Assembly: GCA_964503895.1 (NCBI GenBank)
Contig: CAZDCF010000028.1
Span: forward strand, 1 to 13,596
Length of the DNA stretch: 13,596 bases
Direction of reading: 5' to 3'
DNA from: Nitronereus sp964503895
GTDB taxonomy: Bacteria; Nitrospirota; Nitrospiria; Nitrospirales; UBA8639
The notes beneath the pieces are model-generated. The model was not told the origin of the DNA and ran no database searches. It saw nothing but the letters and a program-made list of their open reading frames with translations. Positions 1 through 6,341 of this stretch are shown piece by piece. Positions within the stretch are counted from its first letter, which is position 1. Every line of letters begins with the position of its first letter. Position numbers and translations under genes: made by a program.

Positions 1-983
1 GCCTGCTGTTGCGCATAGAGTTGAATCCGATTGCGCTCAACCTCAAGCGTCGTTAAGCTTCGCCCCATTTCATATTCCAGTTTGCGCAGTTCTTCTTGGG
101 TTTTCCCTACAACTTTTCCCTCCTGCAACTGATGGACCTTGAGTTGCTCGTGGGAGACTGTGACTGTCGCTTCTTGGGCCAACTGCGCAGCCTCTCGAGT
201 TTCAAATTCTGCAATACACGTCTCAAATGCCCGGTGTTCGCGGTTCAACTCTTGGTAATCTGAGACCAAAACCTTGATTTCGAGGGTGCGACATTCCTCT
301 TGTAGTTTTCCATATTGTTCAGCTTGACGAGCCTGTCTTTCTAATGTTCGAAGTTGCTTCTGGACTTCCCCAATTACATCACGAACCCTAACTAAGTTTT
401 GCTGAGTGGAATTGAGTTTTCGCAGGGCTTCGTTTTTTTGTTTTTTAAAACGGCCAATGCCAGCGGTTTCTTCGATAAAATTTCGGCGGTCCTGTGGGGA
501 ACCAGAAAGAATATGGTCGATGTTTCCCTGTTCAATGACAGTATGCCCTTTGGTTCCAGCCCGTGCCTCTAAGAACAGGCCTCGTACATCCTTTAACCGG
601 CAAGGAATTTTGTTGATGTAATATTCACTCTCCCCATCCCGATAGAGGCGTCTGGTTATCATGATTTCTTTATTCCCAGGAAGTTCATCGAACACTCCAG
701 CAACGGACTCGAGTTCCTGGCTCGTTACCTCGCTCAACACCAAAGATACTTCTGCCATTCCCAAGGGTTTCTGTGTTTCCGTTCCATTAAAGATCACATC
801 TTCCATACGTTCGCTGCGCAGGGCCTTGGTACTTTGTTCGCCCAAAACCCACAACATGGCATCTACCACATTGCTTTTGCCCGCGCCATTTGGACCCACA
901 ACGGCGGTGATCCCTTTGGGGAAATCGATTTTGGCATCGTGAAAGGATTTAAATCCTGAGACAATCAACGATCGTAACTGCAT
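1..983 (-). CDS. smc: Chromosome segregation ATPase SMC, N-terminal part (cut by window edge)
   Basis: SMC dimers form a DNA-entrapping ring with ScpA/ScpB and compact and segregate the chromosome. I translated 327 codons on the minus strand; the gene continues past base 1, so only the N-terminal head half and the start of the first coiled coil are present. Visible: the opening MQLRSLIVSGFKSF, Walker A GPNGAGKSN at residues 30-38, the Q-loop in LGEQ near residue 50, the RSERMEDVIFNG block at 57-67, IEQGNIDHIL at 150-159 and EETAGI at 171-176. From about residue 180 the sequence becomes Lys/Glu/Gln-rich heptad-like coiled coil. The ATG at 983-981 is preceded by AAGG (990-993) six bases away and fits the usual SMC N-terminus. 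It lies downstream of ispH on the same strand, with a 180-bp gap. Walker B, signature motif and hinge are outside the window. RecN or another SMC-like ATPase is much less likely given the motif set. Confidence 0.95.
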   Translation of the reverse strand, partial: MQLRSLIVSGFKSFHDAKIDFPKGITAVVGPNGAGKSNVVDAMLWVLGEQSTKALRSERMEDVIFNGTETQKPLGMAEVSLVLSEVTSQELESVAGVFDELPGNKEIMITRRLYRDGESEYYINKIPCRLKDVRGLFLEARAGTKGHTVIEQGNIDHILSGSPQDRRNFIEETAGIGRFKKQKNEALRKLNSTQQNLVRVRDVIGEVQKQLRTLERQARQAEQYGKLQEECRTLEIKVLVSDYQELNREHRAFETCIAEFETREAAQLAQEATVTVSHEQLKVHQLQEGKVVGKTQEELRKLEYEMGRSLTTLEVERNRIQLYAQQQ

Positions 984-1163
984 AAAAAACCTTAACCTTT
1001 TGGAAGGGTACTTGGGGGAGAACTCAACGTAGGAGGTTTACCACAGGACTAACAAAAAATCAAAGCAATAGCACTAAATATTGTGTTCACACGGTATTTA
1101 ATCATCAAAATATTGTGGTTTCTATGAAAAGGCTGTGGATAACTTTTTAGAATTGAGCGCGCC
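984..1163. other. smc-ispH intergenic spacer
   Basis: This 180-bp spacer lies between the ispH stop and the smc start, both on the minus strand. It is AT-rich and should contain the smc promoter, but no convincing -35/-10 pair stands out. It contains one perfect 9-base DnaA box (see separate entry) and a small GC-rich palindrome GCGCGC just after the ispH stop (about 1157-1162) that is not followed by a T-run on the minus strand, so it is not a clear terminator. No small gene is supported. Confidence 0.5.
1134..1142 (-). promoter_or_regulatory. Perfect DnaA-box 9-mer (TTATCCACA on minus strand)
   Basis: The plus strand reads TGTGGATAA, the exact complement of the consensus high-affinity DnaA box. 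It stands alone: I saw no second good box within the spacer, the nearest being TTTACCACA at 1037-1045 with two mismatches. A 9-mer match has roughly a one in ten chance of occurring somewhere on either strand of a window this long, so it may be accidental. It could be a DnaA-responsive element for smc or an isolated titration site. It is not evidence of an origin. Confidence 0.3.
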
Positions 1164-2102
1164 TCATCTGCGACCCAGCATAGCTAATTCTTTTGGAAGA
1201 AGAAATTCAACATCCTCTTCTACTACGGTCAATTCTTCGACTTCAGTTGCTCCCATTTCTTTGAGATAGGAAACCACCTCGGTAACTAAAACTTCTGGGG
1301 CCGAAGCACCAGCGGTAATACCAATCGACTCAACATTTTTGAGCCAGTCACTCTGAATATCTTTGTACGAGTCAATGAGGTAGGAAGGAATGGCAAAGCG
1401 TTCGGCCAATTCCCGAAGCCGGTTCGAATTCGAGCTATTCGGCGAGCCAATTACAAGAATGAGATCCACAAATTTGGCTAACTCCTTTACAGCGTTTTGC
1501 CGATTTTGCGTAGCGTAGCAGATATCTTCTTGATGCGGTCCTTTAATCCCAGGAAAACGCCGATTTAGGGCTTCAACAATCTCCCGGCACTCATCAACAC
1601 TCAAAGTGGTTTGGGTCACATAAGAGAGATGATCATTATTCTCCACAATCAGGTTTTCTACATCCTCGACTGAAGAAACAAGATGGAATTTATCCGGGAC
1701 TTGCCCCAACGTCCCGACAACCTCTGGATGTCCGGCGTGACCAATAAGAATAAGCTCATAATTGTTGTTATAGTCGCGATTGACTTCATTGTGAACCTTA
1801 ATCACTAAAGGGCAAGTGGCATCAATCGCTTTTAAATTTCGATTTTGGGCATCTTCCCATACTTCCTTGGCCACCCCGTGTGCACTAAAGATCACTAATG
1901 CCCCATCAGGTACTTCATCTAGTTCCTCAACAAAGACAGCCCCCCGCTCTCGCAAGGAATTCACCACATGCCGGCTATGTACGATTTCATGCCGAACATA
2001 AATTGGAGCCCCATACCGCTTGAGTGATAACTCGACAATTTCGATTGCCCGATCGACACCAGCACAAAACCCTCGGGGGTTAGCTAAATATATTTTTTTC
2101 AC
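1164..2102 (-). CDS. ispH: 4-hydroxy-3-methylbut-2-enyl diphosphate reductase (IspH/LytB)
   Basis: IspH is a cytosolic [4Fe-4S] enzyme that reduces HMBPP to IPP and DMAPP, the last step of the MEP isoprenoid pathway. Its three cluster cysteines are visible in order: NPRGFCAGVDRA at the N-terminus, DATCPLV in the middle and EDICYATQNRQ in the C-terminal half. The conserved AHGVAKE, GHAGHPEV, TQTTLS and TAGASAPE motifs are also present. The reading frame can be extended upstream to a GTG at 2141, but I prefer the GTG at 2102: it gives MKKIYLANPRGFCAGV, like family N-termini, and follows GGAGG at 2112-2108 by five bases. That makes 312 residues, close to the usual length of about 310-320. An in-frame ATG at 2114 overlaps the GGAGG and is less likely. 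It sits between fabH and smc on the same strand, with spacers large enough for its own promoter. Confidence 0.96.
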   Translation of the reverse strand: MKKIYLANPRGFCAGVDRAIEIVELSLKRYGAPIYVRHEIVHSRHVVNSLRERGAVFVEELDEVPDGALVIFSAHGVAKEVWEDAQNRNLKAIDATCPLVIKVHNEVNRDYNNNYELILIGHAGHPEVVGTLGQVPDKFHLVSSVEDVENLIVENNDHLSYVTQTTLSVDECREIVEALNRRFPGIKGPHQEDICYATQNRQNAVKELAKFVDLILVIGSPNSSNSNRLRELAERFAIPSYLIDSYKDIQSDWLKNVESIGITAGASAPEVLVTEVVSYLKEMGATEVEELTVVEEDVEFLLPKELAMLGRR

Positions 2103-2107
2103 CTGAA

Positions 2108-2112
2108 CCTCC
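2108..2112 (-). promoter_or_regulatory. Shine-Dalgarno GGAGG that fixes the ispH start
   Basis: On the minus strand GGAGG is followed by TTCAG and then GTG AAA AAA. It is one of the few strong Shine-Dalgarno sequences in the window. Its five-base spacing selects GTG 2102 over the longer GTG (2141) and ATG (2114) alternatives, neither of which has a comparable site. Confidence 0.6.
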
Positions 2113-2230
2113 ATAACACTGGCAAGAAGCCGGGATTGCACCAGATTATTAGTGCATCAGAAAACACCGAAAAATGATTCTCAACCTTAGGCTATGACCC
2201 GCCACTTCGTCAACTAGGTCTGAGGAAAAA

Positions 2231-2248
2231 TCGTTCGTCGCTCGTCGC
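2231..2248. repeat. Short heptanucleotide tandem repeat, unit TCGTCGC
   Basis: Two perfect adjacent copies of TCGTCGC (2235-2241 and 2242-2248) are preceded by the partial copy TCGT (2231-2234). On the minus strand the unit reads GCGACGA. It lies in the fabH-ispH spacer, upstream of ispH. Heptamer tandem repeats of this kind can arise by slippage and may vary in copy number. No function is evident. Confidence 0.55.
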
Positions 2249-2281
2249 TAATAGCTGGGGAAAAACAAGAGACGAAAACCC

Positions 2282-2300
2282 AAAAAGAAGGAGGCTTCCT
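2282..2300 (-). terminator. Weak candidate terminator after fabH
   Basis: Reading the minus strand, AGGAAG (2300-2295) can pair with CTTCTT (2290-2285) through five Watson-Crick pairs and one G-T wobble around a CCTC loop. A five-T run follows, two of its T's lying within the stem. The stem overlaps the fabH stop codon and is short, so this is a possible but weak intrinsic terminator. Confidence 0.22.
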
Positions 2301-3312
2301 ACCAGCGAATAAGTGCTGTCCCCCACGTCAACCCTCCGCCAAAAGCTCCAAGAAGAATCAAATCGCCACGGCCGAATTTCTTTTGACGATGGGCCACATC
2401 CAATGCTATAGGCAAGGAAGCTGATGAGGTATTGCCGACTTGCTCAATCATGGAAAACATTTTATCCGATGGCACACCTGCACGTTTGGCAATGGCCTTG
2501 AGCATTCGAGCGTTGGCTTGATGCGCAATGACTTGGGCAATGTCCTGAATAGTCAGACCATATTCGGAAAGCGTCTCGGAGTAGGCTGAACTTAAGCGCT
2601 TCACCCCTGCTCGAAACACCGCACCACCTTTTAGTCCAATAGCATGGAGATCATTCCTCACAGTATCTATATTCGAGGGAAATTTTGACCCGCCAGCAGG
2701 GACCTTTATGAAATCGTGGCAGCGTCCATCTGAATGCAACCGAATACTTAAAAACCCTGAGGTGGTTTTCGTCCCGACATTTTGGCTAGGGGTACCTTCC
2801 ATCACCACGGCTGCACCTGCTCCATCGCCGAATAACATGGCGCTGGGTTTTTGGGTAGAACTTAAGTAACGGGATTTCACTTCTGCTGCCACAACGAGGC
2901 AACAACGGGCTTGCCCAGACTGAATAAACGCATTCGCTGTTGACAACCCATATAAAAACCCAGTGCAGGAAGCAGCTAAGTCAAAAGCTGGGACAGTTTT
3001 GGCTTGCAACCTGTGTTGGAGGTGGCATGCAGTTGATGGAAGGATATTGTCTGGAGAGGTCGTAGAAACAAAAATCGCATCCACCGATTCAATGGAAAGG
3101 CCAGCAGAAACCAATGCGCGCTGGGCCGCCTGTTCCCCTAAATCGGAGCAGGTTTGTTCAGGACTGCACCAGTAACGGCTTTTTATTCCTGTTAGACGAA
3201 AAATATCTTCATTTCTCAAACCTAAAAAGGAAGCTACCTCTTCATTATTCACAAGTCTTTCAGGTAAATAGGAGCCAGTGCCTACAATACGACTAGGTGT
3301 CATGCTTCTCAT
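2299..3312 (-). CDS. fabH: Beta-ketoacyl-ACP synthase III (FabH)
   Basis: FabH condenses acetyl-CoA (or a branched starter) with malonyl-ACP to start each round of type II fatty acid synthesis. The catalytic triad is present: Cys116 in DLAASCTGFLYG, His264 in VIAHQANARM and Asn294 in EQVGNTSSASLP. Other family marks are the N-terminal RIVGTGSYLPE, FGDGAGAAVV at 162-171 and the C-terminal LLGAFGGGLTWG. The length of 337 residues is slightly above the usual 315-330. An alternative ATG at 3303 gives MTPSRIVGTGSYLPE and matches family N-termini slightly better; neither start has a clear ribosome-binding site. It is not next to plsX, fabD or acpP, its common partners, and is followed by ispH on the same strand. 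Starter-unit preference cannot be read from the sequence by eye. Confidence 0.95.
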   Translation of the reverse strand: MRSMTPSRIVGTGSYLPERLVNNEEVASFLGLRNEDIFRLTGIKSRYWCSPEQTCSDLGEQAAQRALVSAGLSIESVDAIFVSTTSPDNILPSTACHLQHRLQAKTVPAFDLAASCTGFLYGLSTANAFIQSGQARCCLVVAAEVKSRYLSSTQKPSAMLFGDGAGAAVVMEGTPSQNVGTKTTSGFLSIRLHSDGRCHDFIKVPAGGSKFPSNIDTVRNDLHAIGLKGGAVFRAGVKRLSSAYSETLSEYGLTIQDIAQVIAHQANARMLKAIAKRAGVPSDKMFSMIEQVGNTSSASLPIALDVAHRQKKFGRGDLILLGAFGGGLTWGTALIRW

Positions 3313-3483
3313 GAAAAAATCTTAAACTGCTCTTAAAGGATGGGGACTATACACTTCGTCTTAATGTATTCAGTTACGATCAGACTCTTTGATGGCAAAG
3401 CAAAAGCCTTGCGTGAAAGTACGTAAGCGTGATATCTTGGTCTGTCTTTTGAAAGTTTTTTATTTCCATAAAATCAAAAGCTT
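3313..3483. promoter_or_regulatory. Divergent promoter region between fabH and the bamD-like gene
   Basis: This 171-bp spacer separates genes pointing away from each other, so it should hold promoters for both. On the minus strand a TATAGT box (3351-3346) lies about 35 bases from the fabH start but has no good -35. On the plus strand TTGCGT (3409-3414) and GATATC (3431-3436) are a poor pair with a 16-bp spacer. The hexamer GCGTGA occurs twice, at 3411 and 3427, 16 bp apart. I cannot name a firm promoter or operator. Confidence 0.35.
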
Positions 3484-4491
3484 ATGAATATCAAAAACAA
3501 GCGCTTCATTCACATCGCTAGCGCTATTTTTTCAACCAGTCTTCTCATTACCGGCTGCTCAAGCACCGAAGAAAAAGAATCCGTGGACAGAAACGTTCCA
3601 CTGAGTGGAACGGACGAACAAGTCTTTGTTGGTGATACGCTCGAGATGAACTATGATCCCAATGTAATCATGAAGCGGGCTGAATCCTTCCATGAAAAAG
3701 GGGGATACACCGAAGCCATTTTCGAATATCAACACTTTTTAGGTCTTCACCGCAACCATGTGCTAGCGCCGTACGCTCAGTATCGACTTGCCCTTAGCTA
3801 TTTTAAAATGATCCAAACCATCGACCGCGATATGAGTCCTATTGAAAAAGCCATCGACGAGTTTAATAAACTCATTCAAACACATCCAGGCAGTCAATAC
3901 GAGGCCGAAGCCAGAGCTAAGATCGGTTCGTGTGAAGATCTCCTCGCCCAACGCCATCTCTTTGTCGCTAAATTCTATTATCGAAAAGAAGCGTATCTGG
4001 CAGCAGCCAAACGATACAAATTAGTGATTGATTCCTACCCCCATGCGGAAATCGCAGCTGAAGCCAAATATGAATTGGCCAAAACGTATAAAAATTTAGG
4101 CGCTACTGATTGGTCTCGAGATTGGCTAGTCGCCTTGGTCCGAGAACATCCTCGTCACGATTTACGGGATGATGGTTTGAAAATGTTGACCAAGCTGCAA
4201 GAAGAAAATCCTGATCTTGTGGTCGCCCAAAACCTCGGAAACGTGGATGGCAATGTTCTCGCAACCAGCGCTTTCTCTTTAGATCAATCAAATCTAGCCT
4301 TATCTTCTGGCAGCATAGCCGATTACACTTCTCCTACTCGGGTGGCACCAACCTCAGTTCAATCAACACAATCCGTTCCAGAATGTGGTGTCGGAACTTG
4401 GTGCGAGGAATCAAGTTCACCGGAAACCGATACGTATGCGTCACCTACACCCGTTCCTATAGCCTGTCAACCAGGTCAATGGTGCGAGTAG
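3484..4491 (+). CDS. bamD: BamD-like outer-membrane assembly lipoprotein with Cys/Trp-repeat tail
   Basis: BamD is a TPR lipoprotein anchored to the inner leaflet of the outer membrane; with BamA it inserts beta-barrel proteins. The 335-residue product starts with a lipoprotein signal peptide (Lys/Arg, hydrophobic stretch, lipobox LITGC; lipidated Cys25). Residues about 57-230 follow the BamD TPR pattern: AESFHEKGGYTEAIFEYQ, a P-Y-A-Q-Y-RLALSYFKM helix, FNKLIQTHPGSQYEAEA, KIGSCEDLLAQRHLFVAKFYY and YKLVIDSYPHAEIAAEAKYELAK. The family usually has about 240-280 residues. Here roughly 90 low-complexity residues rich in Ser, Thr and Pro follow, carrying two related units: Y-x-S-P-T-x-V ending in CGVGTWCE (301-308), and the same ending in CQPGQWCE at the extreme C-terminus (328-335). 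There is no clear Shine-Dalgarno sequence before ATG 3484. It is monocistronic and converges on ccdA. The BamD assignment of the core is solid; the tail's function is unknown. Confidence 0.88.
   Translation: MNIKNKRFIHIASAIFSTSLLITGCSSTEEKESVDRNVPLSGTDEQVFVGDTLEMNYDPNVIMKRAESFHEKGGYTEAIFEYQHFLGLHRNHVLAPYAQYRLALSYFKMIQTIDRDMSPIEKAIDEFNKLIQTHPGSQYEAEARAKIGSCEDLLAQRHLFVAKFYYRKEAYLAAAKRYKLVIDSYPHAEIAAEAKYELAKTYKNLGATDWSRDWLVALVREHPRHDLRDDGLKMLTKLQEENPDLVVAQNLGNVDGNVLATSAFSLDQSNLALSSGSIADYTSPTRVAPTSVQSTQSVPECGVGTWCEESSSPETDTYASPTPVPIACQPGQWCE
4324..4488 (+). repeat. Duplicated Cys/Trp motif at the C-terminus of the BamD-like protein
   Basis: Residues 281-308 and 318-335 are two divergent copies of one unit. 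Both start with Tyr-x-Ser-Pro-Thr-x-Val and both end with Cys-x-x-Gly-x-Trp-Cys-Glu (C301/C307 and C328/C334). The first copy has ten extra residues between these blocks. Apart from the lipobox cysteine and Cys150, these four are the only cysteines in the protein. In the periplasm they could form two disulfides or bind a ligand; that is inference. Confidence 0.7.
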
Positions 4492-4661
4492 CTAAATCTT
4501 TTCAAGCCCAGCAACAGTTGGGGCCATCTTACATTTGAAAATTCATGCGGCATAGGGTTAAACCCATGGCATGCTGGCCTCATTGCTGAGAAAAGGGTAA
4601 GCAGTGGGATATGTTTAGATAAGAGGAAAAACGGGAATTTCTTACAAATTGAAAGCGGTGT
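4492..4661. other. Convergent spacer between the bamD-like gene and ccdA
   Basis: Both flanking genes end here, so termination signals for both strands are expected. The best structure is an imperfect hairpin around 4551-4568: CAT-(bulged A)-GGGTT opposite AACCC-ATG. A second small hairpin, CCCAGC-AACA-GTTGGG, lies at about 4507-4522. Neither is followed by a T-run on either strand, so neither is a standard intrinsic terminator. No gene is supported. Confidence 0.35.
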
Positions 4662-5411
4662 TCACTGACCAATATACCAGCCGATGCCATTGCGTTCGAG
4701 AAAACTCGTGAGGCGTGTGAGAGAATCTCCATAAATCATCACACCAGCCATGATGAGAAAGGCCCCACCCACCACCGAGACACCACGCATATATACCCGA
4801 GCCTTTTTGAAATAGTTTAAAAAACTATCGATGCTAAAAGCTGTGATAAAGAGCGGCAGACCTAGGCCAGCCGAGTACGAAGCCAACAGGAAAATGCCAT
4901 CCTTCATGGACTCCGTAGTGCTCGCGTAAGCTAAAATTGCGCCGAGAATAGGCCCCACGCAGGGAGTCCAAGCTGCGGCAAAGGCGGTACCAATTAGGAA
5001 AGAACCCACATACCCAACCGGTCGACTATTAAATTGCACAAGATAGTGCTCCCGCATTAAAAAATCTATCTTCAAAATTCCGAGCATATAGAAGCCGAAA
5101 ATAATAATAAGGACCGCACCCAACTTGCGGATGATGTCTTGATACTGATACAGGATTTGGCCAATAAAACTCGCAGATGCGCCAAAGGCAATAAACACTG
5201 AGGAAAACCCAAGAATGAATAGTAATGAATTCAGCAGAATGGCCTTTCGAAAACGCCGACGTTCTGCAGCATCTGCCAATTGCTCAAGAGACAGTCCAGT
5301 GATGTAAGAAACGTAAGAAGGAACTAGCGGCAACACACAGGGCGAAATAAATGATAATAAGCCAGCGCTAAACGCGGCAAACAGCGACACTTGATTCAGT
5401 GAATCGATCAT
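4662..5411 (-). CDS. ccdA: Thiol-disulfide electron transporter CcdA
   Basis: CcdA is an inner-membrane protein related to the core of DsbD. It passes electrons from cytosolic thioredoxin to periplasmic thioredoxin-like proteins. The 249-residue product has about six hydrophobic helices and the two diagnostic motifs that carry the redox cysteines: FISPCVLPLVPSY (Cys25) and AAWTPCVGPILGAIL (Cys151). Length and the absence of extra N- or C-terminal domains match CcdA rather than full DsbD. It begins four bases after the stop of the tlpA-like gene and is surely cotranscribed with it, suggesting CcdA reduces that lipoprotein, and perhaps also CcmG from the divergent operon. There is no clear ribosome-binding site before ATG 5411, so translation may be coupled to the upstream gene. 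Confidence 0.93.
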   Translation of the reverse strand: MIDSLNQVSLFAAFSAGLLSFISPCVLPLVPSYVSYITGLSLEQLADAAERRRFRKAILLNSLLFILGFSSVFIAFGASASFIGQILYQYQDIIRKLGAVLIIIFGFYMLGILKIDFLMREHYLVQFNSRPVGYVGSFLIGTAFAAAWTPCVGPILGAILAYASTTESMKDGIFLLASYSAGLGLPLFITAFSIDSFLNYFKKARVYMRGVSVVGGAFLIMAGVMIYGDSLTRLTSFLERNGIGWYIGQ

Positions 5412-5415
5412 ACAG

Positions 5416-5973
5416 TTAAGACATTTCTAAAAGTTCTTTAACGAACGCCCGCGCCTGTTCACTATTCCAATCCCGCGCACCAAACACTCGATGGCGCAGA
5501 ATCCCTTGTCGATCGACAAGGTAACTCATAGGCAAAGTTCGAACACCATAGGTTCCACTCACTCGATAATCCGAATCGTGCAGGATAGGAAATGTAAGTG
5601 CTTGGGCTTCCACAAAAGGCCGAGTGACAATGCTTCCCTGATGATCCGAGGAAATCGCTAAAATTTCGAGCCCATCTTTTTTAAATTCTTGGTACAAGAC
5701 TTCCATACTCGGCATTTCCACGCGACACGGGCCACACCACGTTGCCCAAAAATTGAGAAGGACAACTTTGCCTTTATAGCCCGAGAGAGATAACCACTTT
5801 CCTGATAGATCAATGAGCTTAAACTCATCGGCGGGCGCCCCGAGTGTCGGACCGCCTTTTTTAAAGACCACCTCCCGAGCGCTTTTGGATTCTCGAGGAA
5901 CTTCAGACACTTCGGATTCACAACCTAGGCCAAATACAAAAACCAGCATCAGTCCAACCCACACATTCTTCAT
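5416..5973 (-). CDS. TlpA/ResA-like thiol-disulfide oxidoreductase lipoprotein
   Basis: This is a periplasmic thioredoxin-fold protein of the TlpA/ResA/CcmG type that keeps cytochrome c haem-site cysteines, or other periplasmic thiols, reduced. I start it at ATG 5973 (185 residues) because this gives a lipoprotein signal peptide: MKNVWVGLML, a hydrophobic stretch and lipobox GLGC with Cys18. The open frame extends upstream to 6054, but that would bury the signal peptide behind 27 charged residues. After an acidic linker come PTLGAPADEFKLIDLSGK, the active site NFWATWCGPCRVEMP (Cys80, Cys83) and the cis-proline segment TLPMSYLVD (Pro148). It is the first gene of a two-gene unit with ccdA and diverges from the ccm operon, so a role in haem ligation chemistry is likely. 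TlpA, ResA and similar DsbE-like names cannot be separated by sequence alone, so I give no symbol. Confidence 0.9.
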   Translation of the reverse strand: MKNVWVGLMLVFVFGLGCESEVSEVPRESKSAREVVFKKGGPTLGAPADEFKLIDLSGKWLSLSGYKGKVVLLNFWATWCGPCRVEMPSMEVLYQEFKKDGLEILAISSDHQGSIVTRPFVEAQALTFPILHDSDYRVSGTYGVRTLPMSYLVDRQGILRHRVFGARDWNSEQARAFVKELLEMS

Positions 5974-6085
5974 CAACCTAAGAATACCACTGAAACGAAG
6001 ATGAGGGTAGGGCCCCAACCTCGATTGATTCCTCTTTTCTCTGAGACTCAACATACTAAGGGACTAATCTTCACCTATTTTAGTC

Positions 6086-6115
6086 ATGATATTCTGACGT
6101 CATTGAAAGCGTCAA
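6086..6115 (-). promoter_or_regulatory. Sigma70-like promoter candidate for tlpA-ccdA
   Basis: On the minus strand TTGACG (6115-6110) and TATCAT (6091-6086) each match the sigma70 consensus at five of six positions and are separated by 18 bp. The palindrome TGACGTCA (6095-6102) lies within the spacer and could be an operator. The predicted leader before ATG 5973 is about 105 nt. Confidence 0.42.
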
Positions 6116-6140
6116 TTTTCCATGAGGTAAAGAGGGAAAA
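6116..6140. promoter_or_regulatory. Inverted repeat between the divergent promoters (possible operator)
   Basis: TTTTCC at 6116-6121 and GGAAAA at 6135-6140 form a perfect 6-bp inverted repeat with 13 bp between arms. It occupies the gap between the two -35 boxes, where one regulator could control both units. No known regulator's motif was recognised, and such short AT-rich repeats arise easily by chance. Confidence 0.25.
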
Positions 6141-6149
6141 TGTTCTTTC

Positions 6150-6179
6150 TGGACATGGGGCTAGGCCAACAACTATACT
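6150..6179 (+). promoter_or_regulatory. Sigma70-like promoter candidate for the ccm operon
   Basis: TGGACA (6150-6155) and TATACT (6174-6179) each match consensus at five of six positions, with an 18-bp spacer. The -10 box is the start of a perfect tandem duplication of TATACTAA, so a second -10-like box follows eight bases later. The -35 boxes of this and the divergent promoter are 34 bp apart. Confidence 0.42.
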
Positions 6180-6341
6180 AATATACTAAGTATTTATTTT
6201 TACCATGGTATTATTCGAACTCGACTATGGCGCCGCTTCAATTATTTAGTTATTATTACTTATAAAATAATTCGCTGTTTTCCAAACAATATCTTCCTCA
6301 AACTGAACCCCAGGCAAAAAATCAATACGATTCCTAAATCT

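Larger units (their letters stand above)
5974..6341. promoter_or_regulatory. Divergent regulatory spacer between tlpA-ccdA and the ccm operon
   Basis: This 368-bp spacer has no supported gene; small open frames in it lack initiation signals. It holds back-to-back sigma70-like promoters (separate entries) with a 6-bp inverted repeat TTTTCC/GGAAAA (6116-6121, 6135-6140) between their -35 boxes. On the ccm side follow a tandem octamer TATACTAA twice (6174-6189), a 10-bp perfect palindrome TACCATGGTA (6201-6210), and an all-AT inverted repeat AATTATTT/AAATAATT (6240-6247, 6265-6272). If the ccm promoter is right, the ccmA leader is about 155 nt and contains the last two elements. No known riboswitch was recognised. 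Confidence 0.5.

Noticed and set aside
406..942. Plus-strand open frames of 71 and 93 codons
   Set aside because: They lie antisense to a clear SMC reading frame with all its motifs; they show no domain and no ribosome-binding site.
984..1163. Replication origin near the DnaA box
   Set aside because: Only one perfect box is visible, with no cluster of boxes and no dnaA or dnaN nearby.
4549..4570. Bidirectional intrinsic terminator in the convergent spacer
   Set aside because: The hairpin is imperfect and lacks a T-run on both strands; noted only within the spacer description.
5974..6054. Upstream extension of the TlpA-like protein to a start at 6054
   Set aside because: It would place 27 polar residues before an otherwise perfect lipoprotein signal peptide; ATG 5973 is the better start.
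6001..6189. Plus-strand 62-codon open frame in the divergent spacer
   Set aside because: It runs through both promoter candidates, has no ribosome-binding site and no recognisable protein features.
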